Assembly: GCA_004352715.1 (NCBI GenBank) | Contig: SCFE01000080.1 | Location: forward strand, 734,349-756,922 | From: Hofstenia miamia | Taxonomy: Eukaryota; Xenacoelomorpha; Acoela | Direction: 5' to 3' | Length of the DNA: 22,574 nt | Shown here: positions 18,482 through 22,574 of the stretch, one piece after another | How the letters are laid out: every line of letters starts with the position of its first letter | How positions within the stretch are numbered: position 1 is the stretch's first letter | Translations under genes and position numbers: made by a program | The notes under the pieces: generated by a model | The model's database searches: none | What the model saw: only the letters and a program-made list of their open reading frames with translations | What the model was told of the DNA's origin: nothing

Positions 18482-18856
18482 NNNNNNNNNNNNNNNNNNN
18501 NNNNNNNNNNNNNNNNNNNNNNNNNNNNNNNNNNNNNNNNNNNNNNNNNNNNNNNNNNNNNNNNNNNNNNNNNNNNNNNNNNNNNNNNNNNNNNNNNNNN
18601 NNNNNNNNNNNNNNNNNNNNNNNNNNNNNNNNNNNNNNNNNNNNNNNNNNNNNNNNNNNNNNNNNNNNNNNNNNNNNNNNNNNNNNNNNNNNNNNNNNNN
18701 NNNNNNNNNNNNNNNNNNNNNNNNNNNNNNNNNNNNNNNNNNNNNNNNNNNNNNNNNNNNNNNNNNNNNNNNNNNNNNNNNNNNNNNNNNNNNNNNNNNN
18801 NNNNNNNNNNNNNNNNNNNNNNNNNNNNNNNNNNNNNNNNTATATATATATATACA
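18451..18856. repeat. (TA)n microsatellite containing an assembly gap
   Basis: TA units border the N run (18482-18840) on both sides. Confidence 0.9.
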
Positions 18857-19382
18857 TATATATTACAGGTGTTTACTAAGTATTCGTATAGTTTATGCTT
18901 CAAGGCAATCTAACATATGTGTGAACATCATTGCAACTAGTCTTTTATTTGTAAGTATACCCACTATATTTGTTTTGATATTAGTAATAGTTTTGCTTTT
19001 GGATTTGTACCATTTCTAGCGCTTTCAGTTCTTTAATGATTACGGAAAACAGCAAATTTTGTAAATGGGAAATGTTCTGTAATGACTGATCTGGATCAAC
19101 AGATGGCATTAATAAATGTTATTGTCAAAAATTGGCAGAATTAGTTTTGAATGTCAGTCAGATCAAATTGGAGTTAGACGTGGGCAGGTTACTTAAGTAA
19201 TAATTATTGCAGTAGTCTTAAAGAAAATTGACGCATCTGACACATAAGTTACATATTGGTGTGCGAGCTATCATAATGTTGGCAGTCATAACTCTCACTC
19301 CGATTGCTATGCTAAGTGTAGAGTTTGTAGCCATTCTGATTTTTAACATTAACTGCTAATGGTATTAGAGCGAGTGTGCACA
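18857..19382. other. Unassigned stretch
   Basis: A forward frame running out of the gap ends with a hydrophobic segment (about 18930-19019) but cannot be followed upstream. Nothing recognised in 19020-19380. Confidence 0.35.
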
Positions 19383-19505
19383 TAGGGTGACTAGTCGTCC
19401 CGTAATATGTGGGACAATCCCGCATTATAAGCAAATGTCCCTAGTCCCAGTTTTAAGAAATATTGTCCGGCAATTGGTCCAACTTAATGGAAACTTAGTC
19501 CCAAA
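19383..19505 (+). mobile_element. hAT-like end, TAGGGTGAC type
   Basis: TAGGGTGACTAGTCGTCCCG, then GTGGGACAATCCCGC and TGTCCCTAGTCCC, is the style of hAT/Charlie-like ends with GTCCC/GGGAC subterminal words. Other end not found. Confidence 0.4.
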
Positions 19506-19637
19506 TGTGTGCATTATGATGTAACTTATTTTTTTGCATTTCAGTTCTAAATACATTTTGTGAACGTATTTCTTTTTTTATGGTCTCTCACTAAACAGCA
19601 AACTGTCAAAGTGCAGTTCTGCGTTACTTTAAGCCAC

Positions 19638-19735
19638 GGTTAGACTAGGTTATTGATCACAAAAGCAATTACAAAATTGCATCACCAGTGAGTGGTTAGA
19701 CTGCATTGCAAATATAATTGTTGTTGTGATGAAAA
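19638..19735. repeat. Imperfect foldback with GGTTAGACT direct repeats
   Basis: GGTTAGACT occurs at 19638-19646 and 19694-19702. ATCACAAAAGCAATTAC..TTGCAT (19655-19682) is roughly mirrored by ATTGCAAATATAATTG..GTGAT (19705-19730). MITE-like; boundaries uncertain. Confidence 0.4.
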
Positions 19736-19742
19736 CAGCTTA

Positions 19743-19911
19743 AGCTCATCCTACACGAACACTTTTGTCGCCAATTTTTGTTGAACAACGAAAAACGTTC
19801 GTTTAGCACCCCACTTCCACGACTAAAATCGGGAGTAAGTATCTAGACTAAAGTTGTTCGTTCGGTCCAACTAAAGTTGGCGACAAAAGTTGTCCGTTCG
19901 GTTAGCTCATC
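19743..19911. mobile_element. Foldback MITE with 8-bp target duplication
   Basis: AGCTCATC at 19743-19750 and again at 19904-19911 flanks a 153-bp unit. Its arms pair: left ACTTTTGTCGCCAA..GTTG, right CAAC..TTGGCGACAAAAGT. An 8-bp duplication is usual for hAT-group elements, though the arm sequence (ACTTTTGTCGCC) also resembles Harbinger-type ends. Confidence 0.6.
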
Positions 19912-20153
19912 AAAAAGAATCCTTTGTAGTAAACAAAAACATTTGAACATAAAATAGTGATTAAATTGGGAAGTCTATCACAGTGTAGCTTTGGGAACTC
20001 AAGTATTGTTTAAACAGTGCAGGCAATTATGATGTTCGGTTTAATTTCAAAGTAAACAGCATCATTCTTATTTCATCATTCGTGCACAATGATAATCTGC
20101 TCTCCAATGAAAGTACGCATCCACACAGATTACATACCCTTCTGTAGGCCGAG

Positions 20154-21560
20154 TTTTTAAGACCTCATTTACGATCTACCCTTAATGAGACTAACCTAAG
20201 TACAGAAGAGGTAATAATTTATCTATATATATATATATATATATACACTAATTAGTTATATCTAAATTTCTTCAAAAGCCTTTTTTCTAAAATTGAATAA
20301 AAAATATAACAAATTTAATTATTGCTAAATAAGTACAATAAAACAATGATTATAAAATTTTGGATTCAGTCATTCCTTGAATAAATCAACTAAAAGAAAT
20401 TTTGTTGATTGTATTAAAGTAGGTGCATAGGTTGTCACGTACTTTCATCGCACTAACTGATTGCCGGGTTCCATGAATAGGCTCTACATCTGTAAAAGCA
20501 TTATAATCAAACATTTCATTATAATTCAAATTGTTATGATCAGCATTAACAAGCATGTTATGTAAGAATACAACAACCCATATAAAAGTACACGCCTTAT
20601 CAGGGTCAAGAAGTATTTCAGACTTAAATACTCTAAACCTTTGTGCTAAGATTCCAAAAGCGCATTCCACACATCGCCTTGCCCTTGACAATCTGTAATT
20701 GAAAACTTCTTTGTCATTGCTTGTGTGTCCCTAAAAGACTAGGGTTTGATTAATCGTGTTGACATTGAGAATGCATCATCTCCCAGTAAATAGTACGGAA
20801 TCAACTGATCAAATCCCACAATTTCTTCAGCATCAGGCAATTTTATTGAATCTATTCCGAAATATTGGGATAATGCAGACTTTGACCAAGCACCTGCATC
20901 ACCAGTTCTGCCGTTGCGACCAATATCCACTGCAATGAACTGATATTTTGCATCAGCCACTGCCAATAAAATAATACTGAAAACGCCCTTGTAATTATAA
21001 TATAAACTTCCTGAATGACTAGGCTTAGCAATTTTTGCGGGCTTTCCATCCACTGCCCCAATAACATGGGGGAATTCCAAAGTCTCGTGTAATCATTTGC
21101 AATCTCTTTCCATTCATTAGTTGATGCTGGTATCTAAACTGAATTTTTCAAATACAATAAAATCCAATTCACAAAATATTAAAAGCTAAGTTGTATATAA
21201 GTTTCTTGCTAATGCTTTAGGGATCAGAAGTCAACATTTCTGATAATGCACCATCAACTTGTCGCAGTGCTAAGCGAGCAAAACCAGTGGATATCATGAC
21301 TGAAGCTCTAGAGAAGTTCTAAAAACGATGTCTATACAAACGAAAGGCGAGATGATTGGGATTGCTTTGGGGAATTTATTGTGAGACAATTGCGCGAAAT
21401 GCCAGATAATTATGGACAACAGGCTAAAAGAAAAATTGTCCGATTGGTTATGGATGTTGAGGATGAAATCATTATCTCTTCATCAATTTCTACAATTGTG
21501 AACACACATGTACAACCATATACAGGAAATTTTTACCACAGGTGGTTGCTTCAACCTTAG
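20154..21560 (+). pseudogene. MADF-like gene of a Harbinger element, two exons, broken
   Basis: Exon A ends FLRPHLRSTLNETNLSTEE at 20210, followed by GTAATA; upstream it is broken by a TAG at 20145. FL(x)PH(x)3R(S)T-x-N resembles the end of MADF domains. Exon B starts at 21221 after TTGCTAATGCTTTAG and reads GSEVNISDNAPSTCRSAKRA, MTEALEKF, then after frameshifts at about 21318 and 21345 DDWDCFGEFIVRQLREMPDN and AKRKIVRLVMDVEDEI, stop at 21558. This resembles the BESS-like tail of MADF proteins. Joining A to B keeps phase (GAG|GGA). The inferred intron 20211-21220 contains the whole second transposase exon on the other strand. In Harbinger elements such a DNA-binding partner aids transposase nuclear entry or end binding. 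Exon A is the weaker part. Confidence 0.5.
20224..20245. repeat. (TA)n microsatellite
   Basis: About eleven TA units left of the transposase stop codon. Confidence 0.9.
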
Positions 21561-21904
21561 TTAAACATTTTTATTTTGTATGAATGCAGTAAAACACGGA
21601 AGTGGTTGTTTTTATATATTTATACTGTGTATTTAGCTTTGAAAGTTAAATTTTACCTGTAGGAAAATTGGCATTAGAATTCTTTTTAAGCAGTCTAAAA
21701 CCTCTGATAATTCCTGAAATTGTAAAATGACTAACTTTAAAAGAAAAGAAAGACTTCGAAATGAGGCACATCAGCCAAATACCGCAAAGTTATTATAAGC
21801 TGCATAGATGCAGAAATAGAGTCTCGTAAATGTGCATTTATTTTTCCAATATATGGTCGGCATGGTTTCAATAATTTTTCAAACTGGAATGAATTCGATA
21901 AATC
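20386..21904 (-). pseudogene. PIF/Harbinger transposase, two exons, broken
   Basis: A HARBI1-like DDE nuclease of the Harbinger superfamily. Exon 1 (about 21904-21657) reads FEKLLKPCRPYIGK, RDSISASMQLIITLRYLA, FKVSHFTISGIIR and LKRILMPIFLQ, with frame changes near 21745 and 21700. It is followed by GTAAAA. Exon 2 starts at 21133 after TTCAGTTTAG: IPASTNEWKEIANDYTRLWN, then, after a lost base near 21077, FPHVIGAVDGK (first Asp), DIGRNGRTGDAGAW (second Asp), YYLLGDDAFSMSTRLIKP, a TAG at 20739 plus a frameshift, NYRLSRARRCVECAFGILAQ (catalytic Glu) and VFLHNML, stop at 20386. The join LQ|IPAS is exactly in phase. All three catalytic residues survive but the gene is dead. The intron (21656-21134) holds the opposite-strand MADF exon. 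Confidence 0.85.
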
Positions 21905-22170
21905 CCTGTGAGTCTGTTAATATTTAGTTTAGAATCACGGATTCATTGCGACCTTCAAAAATTTTCCTTATGAGAATTTGTCTTTTTCTTCTATGTTGAT
22001 TGCCATTGTAATTGTGCATTAAAGCACAGAGAAAAAGTAGCAACAGCCGTCTGTTTTGTGTTCATAGCAATGAATGTTATAAAATGAGTAAAAAAAACTA
22101 GCGCATTTTCTGCGTGTAAATCTTTTCAGTAAAATTATGTAGTATGTATTCAAATTATATAATAATCAGG
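21905..22170. other. Non-coding stretch right of the Harbinger fossil
   Basis: May hold the eroded transposase 5' end and the element's right terminus, but no terminal repeat was identified. Confidence 0.35.
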
Positions 22171-22179
22171 AAAGGTAAT

Positions 22180-22272
22180 TATCGGCAAGTGCCGACGCGC
22201 CGCTAAATGCCGATTGGCCAGATTTAGCGCCGGAATCAAAGCTTCTTGCCGCCATCTGCCGATTGTGGCATT
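22180..22272. repeat. GC-rich inverted-repeat block
   Basis: Dense GCCG words with nested hairpins: CGGCA-AG-TGCCG (22183-22194) and CGCTAAAT...ATTTAGCG (22201-22225). Strikingly CpG-rich for the window. It is either a MITE or a CpG-containing promoter of the ORF that follows. Confidence 0.45.
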
Positions 22273-22365
22273 ATTAAATGCGATTAGTAAACAACATGAT
22301 TCACTCTTTTCTGGCCTTTATGCAAGTATTACCGCGGCCACGCACACATTGAAAGTTGCCTAACT

Positions 22366-22574
22366 ATGCCTAAAATTCCACCTCTGTCGGTGGCTAAAAT
22401 TGCTGTAAAGCAGCATTCTTGCCTGAGTATAGTAAAACAGACCGATACATCCATGACAGTTATGTGCAGTATCTGTACCCGTGCTGTGAATGTTTCGAAA
22501 ACCAACCACGTAGAGGAGACTATAAACAGCATCATTCATCAGAAAAATGTTGCCTTGAAATCAAAGAAACAGTC
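22366..22574 (+). CDS. Partial ORF, BED/C2H2-type zinc-finger-like, cut by window end
   Basis: From the ATG at 22366 the frame stays open for 69 codons to the window edge. After a 30-residue lead (MPKIPPLSVAK...) comes MCSICTRAVNVSKTNHVEET then INSIIHQKNVALKSKK. Cys34-x2-Cys37 and His58, with the QK-basic tail, match the BED-like finger at the start of CGGBP1-like and hAT-derived proteins. There the second last ligand is usually a His six residues before the final one; here that place (52) is Thr, with His48 as a possible substitute. Base use is more balanced and CpG-richer than the rest of the window. The ATG lies 94 bp right of a GC-rich block. Host gene, domesticated or live transposon cannot be separated without the downstream sequence. 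Confidence 0.5.
   Translation, partial: MPKIPPLSVAKIAVKQHSCLSIVKQTDTSMTVMCSICTRAVNVSKTNHVEETINSIIHQKNVALKSKKQ

Noticed and set aside
18403-19019. Frames of 141-193 codons across the gap at 18482-18840
   Set aside because: Same cause: TA microsatellite and N run; the hydrophobic tail after the gap has no anchor.
20756-21067. Frames of 60-71 codons overlapping the Harbinger transposase
   Set aside because: Antisense or frame-shifted shadows; the conserved DDE motifs are in the main frame.
22329-22535. 68-codon reverse frame at the right edge
   Set aside because: Antisense to the better supported zinc-finger-like forward frame, no domain.
1-22574. tRNA, rRNA, CRISPR or bacterial operon features
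   Set aside because: No cloverleaf with conserved box A/B, no rRNA core words, no spaced direct-repeat array; the sequence is eukaryotic.

Overview
This is a strongly AT-rich, CpG-poor, intron-era animal (metazoan) window: long gene-poor stretches, many (TA)n microsatellites, and remnants of at least six transposon types. The mix (Tc1/mariner, PIF/Harbinger with a MADF-type partner, hAT, a non-LTR reverse transcriptase fragment) and the base composition would suit a Hydra-like cnidarian. An AT-rich arthropod or other invertebrate cannot be excluded from sequence alone. Four runs of N (1337-1491, 11893-12186, 13670-13944, 18482-18840) are assembly gaps, three of them touching (TA)n repeats.

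Layout. 1-1340: AT-rich DNA with a LINE tail and a broken reverse-transcriptase fragment. 1625-3160 (minus): a long decayed transposon-like coding region that no single reading frame reveals. 3160-5850: repeats and featureless DNA. 5973-6518 (+) and 9140-9694 (-): two single-exon genes for small secreted Cys-rich proteins of nearly equal length (181 and 184 residues) sharing the pattern C-x5-C-x(5 or 9)-CC-x7-CC with a common [YF]PG[ED] core. They are convergent, with an hAT fossil (7770-8539) between them, and both have E2F-like sites close to the start codon. A divergent short hydrophobic ORF at 9941 shares the 9.7-9.9 kb promoter region. 10.2-13.2 kb: mostly featureless, one hAT-like end and a G-rich block. 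13235-14473: a structurally complete Tc1/mariner element with its transposase interrupted only by a gap. 15398-15680: N-terminal fragment of another Tc1 transposase. 16147-16910: a palindrome-rich inverted-repeat element. 17871-18440: a deletion derivative of a mariner-like element sitting in a (TA)n tract. 19.38-19.91 kb: several foldback/MITE remnants. 20.15-21.9 kb: a fossil Harbinger element whose transposase (minus) and MADF-like gene (plus) appear to be interlocked, each with an exon inside the other's intron. 22366-22574: start of a BED-finger-like ORF cut by the window edge.

The only candidates for host genes are the two Cys-rich secreted proteins and, less surely, the right-edge zinc-finger ORF. 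Their relatedness and shared promoter elements suggest an old duplicated, co-regulated pair of unknown function; everything else that codes is transposon-derived.
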